NCBI RefSeq assembly: GCF_025244705.1 | Contig: NZ_CP104207.1 | Location: 248,001-312,000, forward strand | Origin: Sphingopyxis sp. PET50 | GTDB lineage: Bacteria > Pseudomonadota > Alphaproteobacteria > Sphingomonadales > Sphingomonadaceae | Reading direction: 5' to 3' | Length of the DNA stretch: 64,000 bases | Part shown: positions 1 through 9,267 of the stretch, piece by piece | Layout of the letters: the number at the start of each line of letters is the position of its first letter | Numbering within the stretch: position 1 is the stretch's first letter | Notes under the pieces: generated by a model | Seen by the model: only the letters and a program-made list of their open reading frames with translations | Databases searched by the model: none | Told to the model about the DNA's origin: nothing | Made by a program: the position numbers and the translations under genes

Positions 1-669
1 CTGCTCGAACTCGACAGCCGCGAAGGCTATGCCGCGTCGAGCTGGCATACCGACGTGACCTTCGTCGACGCCTATCCCAAGGCGTCGATCCTGCGCGCGA
101 TCACCATCCCCGAAGCGGGCGGCGACACCCAGTGGGCGAACGGCGAAACCGCCTATGAAGGCCTGCCCGAGGTGCTGCGCCAGCTTGTCAACAATCTGTG
201 GGCGACGCACACCAACCTCTATGACTATGCGTCGATCCTCCAGTCGGCACCCGACGCCGAAAGCGCCGCGAAGCGGATCAAGGAGCATCGCAACGTCTTC
301 GCCTCGACCGTGTACGAGACCGAACATCCGGTGGTGCGCGTCCATCCGGTCAGCGGCCAGCGCAGCCTGCTGCTCGGCCATTTCGTCAAGCAGTTCGTCG
401 GGCTGAACCAGGTCGACAGCGCGCGGCTGTTCCAGACGCTGCAGGAGCATATCACCAAGCCGGAGAATGTCGTGCGCTGGCGCTGGCAGGCGGGCGACGT
501 GGCGATCTGGGACAATCAGGCGACCCAGCATCGCGCGACCGCCGACTTCGGGCTCCAGCGCCGCACGCTCCGCCGCGCGACGATCCACGGCGAGGTTCCG
601 GTCGCGATCGACGGCCGCCGCAGCCGCACCGTGCGGCAGGAAAAGGCGGTCGAATACGAACCCGCCTGA
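1..669 (+). CDS. TauD/TfdA-family 2-oxoglutarate-dependent dioxygenase, 5'-truncated by window edge
   Basis: The frame is open from base 1, so the N-terminus lies outside the window; 222 residues remain. The Fe(II) facial triad is visible: HTD in SSWHTDVTF near residue 16, and the distal His in QATQHRATADFG. The conserved arginine for 2-oxoglutarate lies in RRTLRRATIHGE. Family members hydroxylate a carbon next to a sulfonate, sulfate ester or aryloxy group and release sulfite, sulfate or phenol. The sulfatase that follows 121 bp downstream favours a sulfur-scavenging role, either taurine dioxygenase or alkylsulfatase. The exact substrate cannot be read from the sequence. Confidence 0.85.
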   Translation: MLELDSREGYAASSWHTDVTFVDAYPKASILRAITIPEAGGDTQWANGETAYEGLPEVLRQLVNNLWATHTNLYDYASILQSAPDAESAAKRIKEHRNVFASTVYETEHPVVRVHPVSGQRSLLLGHFVKQFVGLNQVDSARLFQTLQEHITKPENVVRWRWQAGDVAIWDNQATQHRATADFGLQRRTLRRATIHGEVPVAIDGRRSRTVRQEKAVEYEPA

Positions 670-790
670 TCGAAACCGGCCTAGCGCCGACCTCTTCTCC
701 CTTCCTGCGACTGCGCCGGTCCCGACTGCGGCGCGCCCGGGTTCCATTCGCCCGTGGCGCGCCGCCCTTCCTTTTCCCGAGGATATCCCG

Positions 791-2416
791 ATGAAGCGTT
801 TCGCCTCGCTGCTGCTTGCCTTTCTGATCGTTGCCTCGCCCGCCCACGCGAAGGAGCGGCGTCCGAACTTCCTGGTCATCGTTGCCGACGATCTGGGCTA
901 TTCGGATATCGGCGCCTTTGGCGGCGAAATCCGGACGCCGAATCTCGACCGGCTGGCGCTCGCGGGTATCCGGCTTGCCAGCTTCCATACCGCGCCGACC
1001 TGTTCACCGACGCGCTCGATGCTGCTGTCGGGAACCGACAATCACCTCGCCGGGCTCGGCACGATGGCCGAACTCATCCGGCCGAACCAGAAAGGAAAGC
1101 CCGGCTATGAAGGCTATTTGCGCAGCGACGTCGCGACGCTTGCCGAGCGTCTGGCGGCTGGCGGCTACAGCACGCTGTTTTCGGGCAAATGGCATCTGGG
1201 GCTGACGCCGGAGCAGGACCCGCACGCGCGCGGATTCCAGCGCAGCTTTGCGCTGCTGCAGGGCGGTCACAATCACTTCGGCACCGACGTTGGCACCACT
1301 GCGACCTATACCGAACAGGGCAAGCCGCTGAGCGCGCTCCCCGTCGGCTTCTATTCGAGCGACGCTTTCGCGAGCCGGCTGATCGGATTTCTCGGCGAGC
1401 GGCCCGCGGCAGGGAAAGCGCGGCCCTTCTTCGCCTACCTCGCCTTCACCGCGCCGCACTGGCCGTTGCAGGCGCCCGCCGAGGATATCGCGCGCTACAA
1501 GGGGCGCTACGATGCGGGATATGACGCGCTGCGGCAGCAGCGCCTCGACCGGCAGCGCGAACTCGGCATCCTGCCCGCCGACGTCGTGCCGCACACCCCG
1601 CGCAACCGCGACGGCAGCTGGGATTCGCTGACCGCCGACCAGCAACGTACCGCTGCGCGCAACATGGAAATCTATGCCGCGATGGTCGACCGCCTCGACC
1701 AGAATGTCGGCCGCGTCATCGAGGCGCTGCGCGCGTCGGGAGACCTTGACAATACGGTGATCCTCTTCCTCGCCGACAATGGCGCCGAGGCGCTCGATAT
1801 CGAGACCACGGGCGCCGAAATGCTCGGCCGCTATGCGAAAGGCGCCGACAACGGTTTCGCCAACCGCGGCGCGGCGACCTCCTATGTCACCTACGGCGCC
1901 GGCTGGGCGCAGGCGGCGACCGCGCCGTCATGGCTGACCAAGGGCTATCAGAGCGAGGGCGGCACGAGGGCGGTTGCCTTCGTCAGCGGCGCGAATATTC
2001 CGCAGCGCGGCGGCGCCGACACCCAGTTTCTCTCGGTTGCCGATATCGCGCCGACTTTGCTCGACCTCGCCGGCATCGATCCCGACGCGCTTGAAGTCGG
2101 GGGCAGGACGGTGCGGGCGATCACGGGCCGCTCGTGGCTGGCGTGGCTCCGGAATCCGGCGGCGCGGGTCTATGGGACCGGCGACGGTTTCGGCAGCGAA
2201 CTCTTCGGCTCGCGCGCCTATCGTCGGGGCGACTGGAAGCTGACCGACATCGGCGACGGCCAGTGGCGCCTCTTCGACATCGGGCGCGACCCCGGTGAAA
2301 CGCGCGACCTGTCGCTCGCCGCACCCGCAAAGCGCGACGAACTCGCGGCGGCGTGGGACCGTTACGCGCGCGACGTCGGCATCGTCGCCCCGGACTCGAT
2401 ACCCTATCGTCCGTGA
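791..2416 (+). CDS. Type I sulfatase (arylsulfatase family), exported
   Basis: This 541-residue protein begins with a signal peptide (MKRFASLLLAFLIVASPAHA) and then the metal-binding start of the sulfatase fold, NFLVIVADDLGYSD. The C-x-P-x-R signature is CSPTR at residues 71-75. In this family that cysteine is converted to formylglycine by the maturation enzyme, and it is the catalytic nucleophile. Further metal and substrate residues lie in SGKWHLG, LAFTAPHWPLQ and FLADNGAE. A GAGGA ribosome site precedes the chosen ATG; the open frame extends upstream without a signal peptide. It should hydrolyse organic sulfate esters in the periplasm. The neighbouring dioxygenase, porins and sulfate-exporter remnant fit an organosulfur locus. 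Confidence 0.9.
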   Translation: MKRFASLLLAFLIVASPAHAKERRPNFLVIVADDLGYSDIGAFGGEIRTPNLDRLALAGIRLASFHTAPTCSPTRSMLLSGTDNHLAGLGTMAELIRPNQKGKPGYEGYLRSDVATLAERLAAGGYSTLFSGKWHLGLTPEQDPHARGFQRSFALLQGGHNHFGTDVGTTATYTEQGKPLSALPVGFYSSDAFASRLIGFLGERPAAGKARPFFAYLAFTAPHWPLQAPAEDIARYKGRYDAGYDALRQQRLDRQRELGILPADVVPHTPRNRDGSWDSLTADQQRTAARNMEIYAAMVDRLDQNVGRVIEALRASGDLDNTVILFLADNGAEALDIETTGAEMLGRYAKGADNGFANRGAATSYVTYGAGWAQAATAPSWLTKGYQSEGGTRAVAFVSGANIPQRGGADTQFLSVADIAPTLLDLAGIDPDALEVGGRTVRAITGRSWLAWLRNPAARVYGTGDGFGSELFGSRAYRRGDWKLTDIGDGQWRLFDIGRDPGETRDLSLAAPAKRDELAAAWDRYARDVGIVAPDSIPYRP

Positions 2417-2447
2417 TCGCCGTCGCGCGCCCGCTGGCAATGGCCGG

Positions 2448-3041
2448 TCAGCCCGGGTGGCCCGGAACGATCGCGATCGCGAACAGCAGCGAGGCGACGA
2501 AGCTGGTCAGTGAGGCCAGCGCCACCGGTACCGCCGCGCGCCAGCCCATCTCGAGCAAAAGGTCCATCCGCGTGCGCATCGCGGTCGCGGTCACCGCGAG
2601 CAGGAGCAGCGCCTTCGACGCCGTCAGCGCGGCGTCGCGTGCCGCGTCGGGGACCGGCGCGACGCTGTTCAACGTCACCATCGCGAAAAAGGCGGCGATG
2701 AACCAGGGGAGGGCGAGCCGGCGCCAGATGCGCCTGTCGCCGCCGTCGCGCGGTTTCAGCCGCAGGCCGACGAGTGCGACGACCGGAGCGAGCAGCGCGA
2801 CGCGCGCCAGCTTGACGATCGTCGCGCTCGCGCCCGTGGCGTCGGAAAAGGCGTATCCGCCGCCGATCGCCTGCGCGACGTCATTGATCGAGGCGACGAG
2901 TTCGCCTGCCTCGCCGCCATAAAGGCCGGCGAGCCGTTCGGCCGCCAGCGGATCGAGCCCGTCCAGCCGCGCGGCATAGCCCGCTTCGCGCCTGATGTCG
3001 GCCATTCGGGCCGTTATAATCTTGCGCTCGAAAGCTGTCAT
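2448..3041 (-). pseudogene. C-terminal fragment of a YeiH-type putative sulfate exporter
   Basis: About 197 residues resemble the C-terminal half of the YeiH/UPF0324 membrane family. The recognisable element is SINDVAQAIGGG, followed by ATIVKLARVALLAPVVALVG and several hydrophobic helices. Full-length members have about 330-350 residues and around ten membrane segments, so the N-terminal half is missing. Upstream, in the same frame, the sequence only shadows the porin gene and shows no family similarity. I infer a deletion remnant. It sits tail-to-tail with the sulfatase, which is meaningful because sulfatase activity produces sulfate that needs export. Confidence 0.6.
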
Positions 3042-3123
3042 GCCATCGGGCAGACCGGGATCGACGGCTTTCGCCGCAATTCGAACATTCGATAGGGCGA
3101 CGACGCGGCGGGGGGCCGATTGT

Positions 3124-4309
3124 TCAGAATCCGGAGAGGTTGAAGCTGGCTTCGGCTCTGATTCCGAGGACCAGGGAATCGGCGATGCGGAGGTCGGCGG
3201 ATGGTCGGCGGATGTAATGGATGTTGGGCTGGATGGCGAGCCAGCGTGAGAGCTGGGCGCGGTAGGTTGCTTCGACGGCGACCTCGGATGCGGCGGCACC
3301 GGTCGCGGCGCGATGCGAGTCCGATGTAAACGCCGCGGCGAGCGCGATGCCGAACGCGTCCTGCTCGCGGCCGGGGATCCAGCCGCCGAACGTGAGGCCG
3401 CCGTCGGCGAAGCGGCCGAACATGTTGAAGCGGCCGCGGGCGGTACCGAGCCGGACGAATGCATCGACGGTGCGGCCCGATCGTTCGAGGAGCGGGAGCT
3501 CGGCGCGGATGTAGGTGCCTTCATTGCCGTCGCCCGCGCCCTTGCCGTCGTTGCGCTCGAAGTTCGCGGTGTAGCGCCAGTGGCCGAGGAGAAGCTTGCC
3601 GCCGCCGAGCGGCGCCTCGACCTCGCCGACGAGCAGCGCGCCGTCGCCGTTCCCCAGCTCGATCGCGGTGCGGCGCGGATGCGCGGGGTCGCCGGGGACG
3701 CCGTCGAGGACAGCCGCACGGAGGGTCCAGCCCTCGGCGGGCATTACCGCGAGCCGTGCGGCGAGCGAAGTCGAGGGGAAGATCGACGGGCCGTTCTCGC
3801 CGCTCTGTCCGAAGTCGGTGCCGATGCCGTTCGGGCTGCTGACGAACAGGCCGGCGGCGTCGAGCGCGTCGAACTCGGCGTTGAGGTCGTAGAGGCCGGC
3901 GCGCAGCGAGGCATGCCGGCCGATCTTCTGGTCGATCCACGCTTCGTAGAGGCGCAGCGCGCGGGTGCCGGTCTCGATATTGCTGACCGCCTGGGTGTCG
4001 CTAGGCCAGGTCGCTGATCGACTTGCCATTGTTGTAGAGGCCATAGACATGGACCTGCGCGCCGGTCCAGCCCGCGAGCGCTTCCATGTCGGCCTCGAAC
4101 ACGATGTCGAGATTATCGAGATAGCGCGCGCCGCGCTTCACGCCGCCCGCCGCGTTGCCGATCACCTCGCCGGTATAGGTGAGTTGGAGCAGCAGCGGCC
4201 CGTGCGTCTCGTCGATCTCGCCGGGCGCGTGGGTATGGCCGTGCGGCAGGTGGCCGTGCGGGTGCGGCGCGGGTGCTGCGGGCGCGGCGTCGCTCGCCGC
4301 GGCGAGCAT
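3124..4309 (-). CDS. OprB-type carbohydrate-selective porin, frameshifted
   Basis: Two frames together give about 390 residues of an OprB-like outer-membrane barrel. The N-terminal part holds a His-rich stretch and GLYNNGKSISDLA. The second frame continues with TQAVSNIETGTRALRLYEAW, a typical OprB passage, and ends in an aromatic terminus (FNLSGF). The break is at 4000-4006, where removing one base from GCTAGGC (top strand) rejoins the frames. ATG at 4309 is the first usable ATG; a hydrophobic stretch just upstream suggests the real start is a few codons earlier, overlapping the previous stop. It probably imports sugars or sulfated glycans alongside the neighbouring porin. Confidence 0.75.
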
Positions 4310-4326
4310 CAGGGCGCAGAGCAGCG

Positions 4327-5679
4327 TCAGAAGCTGACCAGGAAGGCGAGGCGGATGCGGTCGAGCCAGTCGGACGGCGCCAGCGCGCCGGCGTAGGCTG
4401 CGTCGAGCGGGCGGTAATGATACCAGAGCAGGTCGAGCTGGAGGTTCGGCGCCGGGACATAGGCGAGGCCGAGGCCGTGGAGGCGGTAGTTGGTCGAAAG
4501 GTCGATATTGTCGTGGCTGAACGCCGCGAGCACCGCATCGACTTCGACCTCCGAGAAATTATAGGCGATGCGCCAGTCGCCGGGCTTGGCGGTGCGGCCC
4601 GCCGCGAGTTCGAGGTTGAACGCGGTGTCGCCGGGCACCGCGGCGCCGAGGTTGCGGACATAGACGGCGGTGAAGGTCACCGGCCAGCGCTCCGAGGGAC
4701 CCGTCCAGCCGAGCGTGCCGATCCCCTCGATCAGATGGAAGTCGGAGAGATAGCGGCCGCCCGCCAGCAGGTTGCCGCGAAAGTCGCCCGCCTCGGCGCC
4801 GGCGACCGAGCCGAGGCGGTAATGATAATAGCTGCCGGTCAGCCCCGCCTTGACGGCGGAGCCGAGCGGTACGGAGAGGGCGAGCTGGCCGCCGAGCATG
4901 TCGCTGTCGCGCGCCACGGCCGCCTCGTCGATCACGAACCAGATGCCGCGCGCATCGAGCTTGGCGCCGCCGCCGAGCGGGGCGCTATAGACGGCAGCGA
5001 CGCCTTGGGGCGACACGTCGCCGTCCCACAGCATGTCGGTGCGCTGGAAGACCTGCGGGAACTTGCCGGCATAGGCGGTGAGCCCGCCGCTGTGATAGCG
5101 GATCCATGCCTGGTCGAGCGAGACCTGAAAATCATCCACGAAGTTGCCGAGGGTGACGTCGGTCGAGTTGGGGTCGTCGGGATCACCGGTCGCGATCTGC
5201 GTGCCGAGCGCGAACCTGTCGTTCACCGCATAGGTTGCGCGGACGCGCGCGCGCACCGCGGTGCGCGCGCGGTCGCGTCCGTCGACGAAGTTCCACTCCT
5301 GCCGCACCCGCATGTCCCCGCTCACATCGAGGCCCGGGATGCGAAAGGCGTCCGGAGATGCGGCGGGGGTGGCCACCGCCAGCTGCGGCGAGGCCGAGGT
5401 GGTCGGCGCCGGTAACGCCGCCGTGTTGGCGGGAGTGACTGGGGTGGGCGGCGCGACCGGCGGAGCGTGACCCTGCCCTTGCATCATCTCTGCCTGCCGC
5501 GCGACCATCGCCTCAAGCTGAGCGATCCGCTCCTGCTGCGCCGCAAGCTGTTGCTCCAGCCTGGCAAGACGGTCTTCCTGGGCCCAAGCGGGGGGCGCGA
5601 GCAGCGCAACGGCCAAAAGCGTGCCGCGAAAGCGGCCAAGCCGCCCGCAAAGAGGATATATTGTCGTTCTCATCGTCAC
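4327..5679 (-). CDS. Putative outer-membrane porin with N-terminal coiled coil
   Basis: The 450-residue protein has a signal peptide ending near APPAWA, and a short coiled coil (EDRLARLEQQLAAQQERIAQ). A Pro/Ala-rich linker follows, then a beta-rich domain starting at about residue 115 (GLDVSGDMRVRQEWNF). It ends in a terminal phenylalanine (RLAFLVSF), as expected for an outer-membrane barrel. This matches the general putative-porin group of proteobacteria; the solute is unknown. It lies immediately upstream of the OprB-type porin on the same strand, 17 bp apart, so the two are probably co-transcribed. Confidence 0.75.
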   Translation of the reverse strand: MTMRTTIYPLCGRLGRFRGTLLAVALLAPPAWAQEDRLARLEQQLAAQQERIAQLEAMVARQAEMMQGQGHAPPVAPPTPVTPANTAALPAPTTSASPQLAVATPAASPDAFRIPGLDVSGDMRVRQEWNFVDGRDRARTAVRARVRATYAVNDRFALGTQIATGDPDDPNSTDVTLGNFVDDFQVSLDQAWIRYHSGGLTAYAGKFPQVFQRTDMLWDGDVSPQGVAAVYSAPLGGGAKLDARGIWFVIDEAAVARDSDMLGGQLALSVPLGSAVKAGLTGSYYHYRLGSVAGAEAGDFRGNLLAGGRYLSDFHLIEGIGTLGWTGPSERWPVTFTAVYVRNLGAAVPGDTAFNLELAAGRTAKPGDWRIAYNFSEVEVDAVLAAFSHDNIDLSTNYRLHGLGLAYVPAPNLQLDLLWYHYRPLDAAYAGALAPSDWLDRIRLAFLVSF

Positions 5680-5683
5680 TTGC

Positions 5684-6783
5684 TCAATCCCATCGCTTTC
5701 CGGCGCGCGCCTTGCGGCGCTTCGCCCAGAGCAGGCATCCCGCCACGATCATCGTGATCAGCCACAGGCCGATGGCAATCGACAACAGGCGCCCGACGAA
5801 TCCGCCCGCTTCGCCGGTGTGGATCGGGAACAGCGCCATCATGAACCGGCGCGAGGGCGCGGCCTCGCCGATCGGAAAGACACCCCGAATGCCGCCGGTG
5901 TTGGCATCGACCAGCACTACGCTCGCCCCCCAGTCGCGCCGGATTTCGCCCGGCGCGCGGACGCGGACGCTGTAGGTTGCGTCGCCAGGTGTCGGCCAGC
6001 CGACCGACGTCAGGCTGCTGCCCGGGATCGCGGCGACAGCCGGCGCGCGCGGCGGCGGCGAAACCGACCGGCGCGCCTGCCGCGCGGGTTGGCGGGAAGC
6101 GCCACCGGCGCGGCGCCGACGAGACTGCCGACGCCGTCCTCGAACTTCATCATCGTCCCCGTCGCGGCGATCACCAATGCCGGAACGACGGCCCACAGGC
6201 CGATTGCGCGGTGCCAGGAATAGAGGCGCGCGGCGACGGGGCCCTTGCGCGTCGGCACGAGCGCGCGGCGCCAGGTGCCGCGCTTCGGCCAAGCGGCGAC
6301 GAGTCCCAGCGACAGATTGCTGCACAACAATATGCCGCTGATCGCGACGATCCAGCTTCCCCATTCGCCGAGCAGATCATGGTGAAAGCCGACGAGGAAT
6401 TCCATCAGTGTGCTGTCGTCGGGCGCGGCGTTGCGAAGTATCGTTCCGTCCCCCGCCAGCCGCACGCCGCGCCGCACTCCTTCGGCGTCCTGCATGAACA
6501 CGACATAGCGGTCGCTGTTGCTGCCGCTGTCCCACACCGACTGCACGATCGCGGCGCCGCCGGGCGGCGCGAGAGCGTCGATCCGGCGCTCGATCGCGGC
6601 AAGATCGGTCGGCCGCTCGAGCCGGGAGATGGCGGCATCGTTGATTTCCCAATGGAAGACGATCAGCACGCCGGTGATCGCCTGGAGCAGCCAGAAGATC
6701 GCCGCGCCGATGCTGAGCCAGCGGTGGATCTTCAGGACGGGGGAGCGGAGCGAAACCTTCGCTTTGCGGGTTGCTTCGGTCAT
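5684..6783 (-). CDS. PepSY-associated membrane protein, frameshifted
   Basis: The first frame carries an N-terminal helix (LKIHRWLSIGAAIFWLLQAI) and a PepSY-like periplasmic segment. Further helices follow (WGSWIVAISGILLCSNLSLG, LWAVVPALVIAATGTM). The second frame carries another extracytoplasmic segment and the last helix (GLWLITMIVAGCLLWAKRRK). One or more indels between about 6045 and 6100, in a GC-only run, separate them; joined they give roughly 365 residues, usual for the family. The HR, HH and H motifs in the helices resemble haem-binding ferric-reductase-like members. It follows a TonB receptor, so a role in reducing or releasing imported ferric siderophore iron is plausible. The 4-bp gap to the porin at 5679 is tight. 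Confidence 0.75.
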
Positions 6784-6876
6784 CTTGCGCTATTGCCGCC
6801 TCGTGCCGGTCCGATAAACGTCCACTTTTGGAGGACCCGACGGGTCCAAATGTCCCACCGCAAAGCGCGGAACGGC

Positions 6877-6906
6877 AAAAAGCCCGGCCGGGGCAGGCCG
6901 GGCTTT
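6877..6906 (-). terminator. Rho-independent terminator downstream of the TonB receptor
   Basis: An 11-bp stem AAAGCCCGGCC / GGCCGGGCTTT with a six-base loop is followed, on the minus strand, by a run of five T. It lies 20 bp beyond the stop codon of the receptor at 6926 and before the PepSY gene. It therefore ends or attenuates the receptor transcript. Confidence 0.85.
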
Positions 6907-6925
6907 CGAAGCAATCGCCATATGA

Positions 6926-9100
6926 TCAGAATTCGATCGAGGCCGACGCCTTGAAGGTGCGCGGGCCACCCTGAAGCAGCCTCGTGCCGAAGGCGCTGAA
7001 GGCGTTGTAGGCGGAAGCCCAGTAGCGTTTGTCGGCGACATTATCGACGTTGAAGCGCAGCGTCAGCGGGGTGTCGCCCACCAGTGCGACATAGCGCGCG
7101 CCAAGATCGAAGCGGGTCCAGCTGTCGAGTTCCAGCGTATTGACGTCGTTCGCCGCCTGCTTGCCCGTATAGACGACGCGGCCGACCAGCGTGAGTGCGG
7201 GGAAAAAGGGCAGATCCCATTCGACGTTCGCGTTGGCGAGCACTTCGGGCACGCCTACCGCGTCATTGCCCTCGTTCACGCCGCCCTCGGTCCGGCGCAG
7301 CTTGGCGTCGTTGAAGGTCACACCCGAGATGATGCGGAGGCCGTCGACCGGTTCGCCGTCGAGCGTGACCTCGATGCCGCGGTTCCGCTGGGTGCCGTAA
7401 TTGCCATAGATGATCGTGGCGGGATCGACGAAGCTGTTGGGCTTGTCGATCCGGAACAGGGCGAGGCCCGCGTTGAAGCGGCCGAAGTTCAGCTTGCCGC
7501 CGACTTCATATTGCTTCGACTTGACCGGCGGCAATGCCGCGCCGCCGTTGACGACGGGCAGAGGGGGCGTTCCCGGCAGGCCGTCATCGTCGTAGGTCGC
7601 GGGCGCGTTCGTACCCGCGATCAGCCCTTCGATCCGGTTGGCGTATATCGACAGCCCCTCCACCGGCTTGATCACGAGGCCGAACACCGGGGTTACCCCC
7701 GATTCCTTGTAACCGCCGGAGAGCGCGCCATCGGTATAGGAGTAGGAGGACGTCTTGATCTCCTGCAGCCGAAGGCCGCCGGTGATGAGGATGCGGTCGT
7801 CCCAGAACCCGAGGGTGTTCGAAACGAAGACGCTCGACAGGCGGCGGCGGGTGATCGGAAACACATCGTCGAGGTCGCCGCCCACGAATTGATTGGGGGC
7901 GGGCCGAGGCGCGACGACCGGATCATAGAGGTTGGTGACGTAGCCGACGAGATCGAAGTCATAGGCGTTGCGGTTGACTTGCCAGTTCACCGCGAAACCA
8001 GCGTTGATCTCGTGGCTGACGCCGCCGCCCTCCAGCTTGACGCGGATGCCGGCGGTGGCGGATTCATTATTGTCCTCGCGCGGCACATAGGAGCCGCTAC
8101 CCGTCGCAACGCCGGTCACGGCGTCCAGAACGGTGATGCTGGCGGTGGTCTGGTCTTCGCGCCCGTCGCGCGCCCCGACCTTGGCATAGACCATGGCGGC
8201 GTCGGAGAGGTCATATTCGACGCTGAAGGTGCCGAAGAAATCCTTGGTCAGGATCTGGCTCCACGGCTGCGAATAGTTGGTGTCGGCGTCCGGCACGCGC
8301 GGGATGACCGCGCCGATGCCGACCTGTCCGCGCCAGTTCACATGGTTCAGGCGCTGGTAGTTGAGGTTCAGCGCGGCGCGGAGCGGGCCGTTGTTGTAGT
8401 CGAGGGTCGCGCCGAGGACATAGCTTGAGTGGAATTCGTCGTCGATCGCGATGTCGCCGCGGCGGGCCGATGCGTTGACACGCAAACCCCATTCGTCATT
8501 GGCGCCGAAGCGGCGGGCGACGTCGACGGCTCCCGAGAAATGCTGGGCGGACGTATAACCCAGCGTTCCGCGGATCACATCGCGTTCGGCCGCTTTGGGG
8601 ATCAGGTTGACGCTGCCGCCGATGCCGCTGCCGCCAGGCGCGGCGCCGTTCAGGAAGGCGCTTGCGCCGTTGATGACCTGAACCGACGAGAAAAGCTCGG
8701 GCGCGACGAGCTGGCGGGGCGTGATGCCGTAGAGGCCGTCGAAGCCGACGTCGTCGGACGACAGATCGAAACCGCGGATGACAAAGACTTCGTCGGCGAT
8801 GCCGAAGCCCAGCGCGGTACGGACCGTGGGATCGTTCTCCAGCACTTCGCCCAGCGTATCGGGCTGTTGGTTGAGGATCAGCGCTTCATTGTAGCTGCGG
8901 ATGTTGAACGGAATATCCTCGGCCGCCTTGGTGCCGAATACGCCGACATTGCCTCCGCCCGTGACCTTGGTCTGGTTGTTGCGCTGCGCGGTGACGACGA
9001 TGCTTTCGTCCTCGCCCGTCTCCTGCGCCAGGACCGGTGCGGCGGTGATGAACGCGACGACGAGCGCGCTTGCTCCCATGATGTTACGATAGGCGACCAT
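6926..9100 (-). CDS. TonB-dependent siderophore receptor
   Basis: The 724-residue product has a signal peptide (MVAYRNIMGASALVVAFITA to VLAQ) and a TonB-box-like segment (DESIVVTAQR). A plug domain follows with VFVIRGFDLSSDDVGFDG and GGSGIGGSVNLIPK, then a 22-strand-type barrel ending in aromatic SIEF. The plug resembles ferric-siderophore receptors rather than the substrate-inducible type at 25-27 kb. I chose ATG at 9100 because a GGGGGA ribosome site and a good signal peptide begin there; the frame stays open to 9262. The downstream PepSY protein supports an iron role. Confidence 0.85.
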   Translation of the reverse strand: MVAYRNIMGASALVVAFITAAPVLAQETGEDESIVVTAQRNNQTKVTGGGNVGVFGTKAAEDIPFNIRSYNEALILNQQPDTLGEVLENDPTVRTALGFGIADEVFVIRGFDLSSDDVGFDGLYGITPRQLVAPELFSSVQVINGASAFLNGAAPGGSGIGGSVNLIPKAAERDVIRGTLGYTSAQHFSGAVDVARRFGANDEWGLRVNASARRGDIAIDDEFHSSYVLGATLDYNNGPLRAALNLNYQRLNHVNWRGQVGIGAVIPRVPDADTNYSQPWSQILTKDFFGTFSVEYDLSDAAMVYAKVGARDGREDQTTASITVLDAVTGVATGSGSYVPREDNNESATAGIRVKLEGGGVSHEINAGFAVNWQVNRNAYDFDLVGYVTNLYDPVVAPRPAPNQFVGGDLDDVFPITRRRLSSVFVSNTLGFWDDRILITGGLRLQEIKTSSYSYTDGALSGGYKESGVTPVFGLVIKPVEGLSIYANRIEGLIAGTNAPATYDDDGLPGTPPLPVVNGGAALPPVKSKQYEVGGKLNFGRFNAGLALFRIDKPNSFVDPATIIYGNYGTQRNRGIEVTLDGEPVDGLRIISGVTFNDAKLRRTEGGVNEGNDAVGVPEVLANANVEWDLPFFPALTLVGRVVYTGKQAANDVNTLELDSWTRFDLGARYVALVGDTPLTLRFNVDNVADKRYWASAYNAFSAFGTRLLQGGPRTFKASASIEF

Positions 9101-9267
9101 TGCTATTCCCCCACTGGTGTCCCGATTCCCCTTCGAAACAAGACTTGCCGGGACCAGGCCTGTTTCAGAACTGTAATATGATTGTCGGGATTGGGCCCCA
9201 AAACATCCAGTTTCGACAGTTAGAAGGGACCAGTCGAGCAGCAAAATAACAATCGGGGACAAGAATC

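Noticed and set aside
2448-3719. A full 423-codon minus-strand gene including the exporter fragment
   Set aside because: Only the last 200 or so codons resemble a protein family; the first part is a Ser/Arg-rich shadow of the OprB porin gene.
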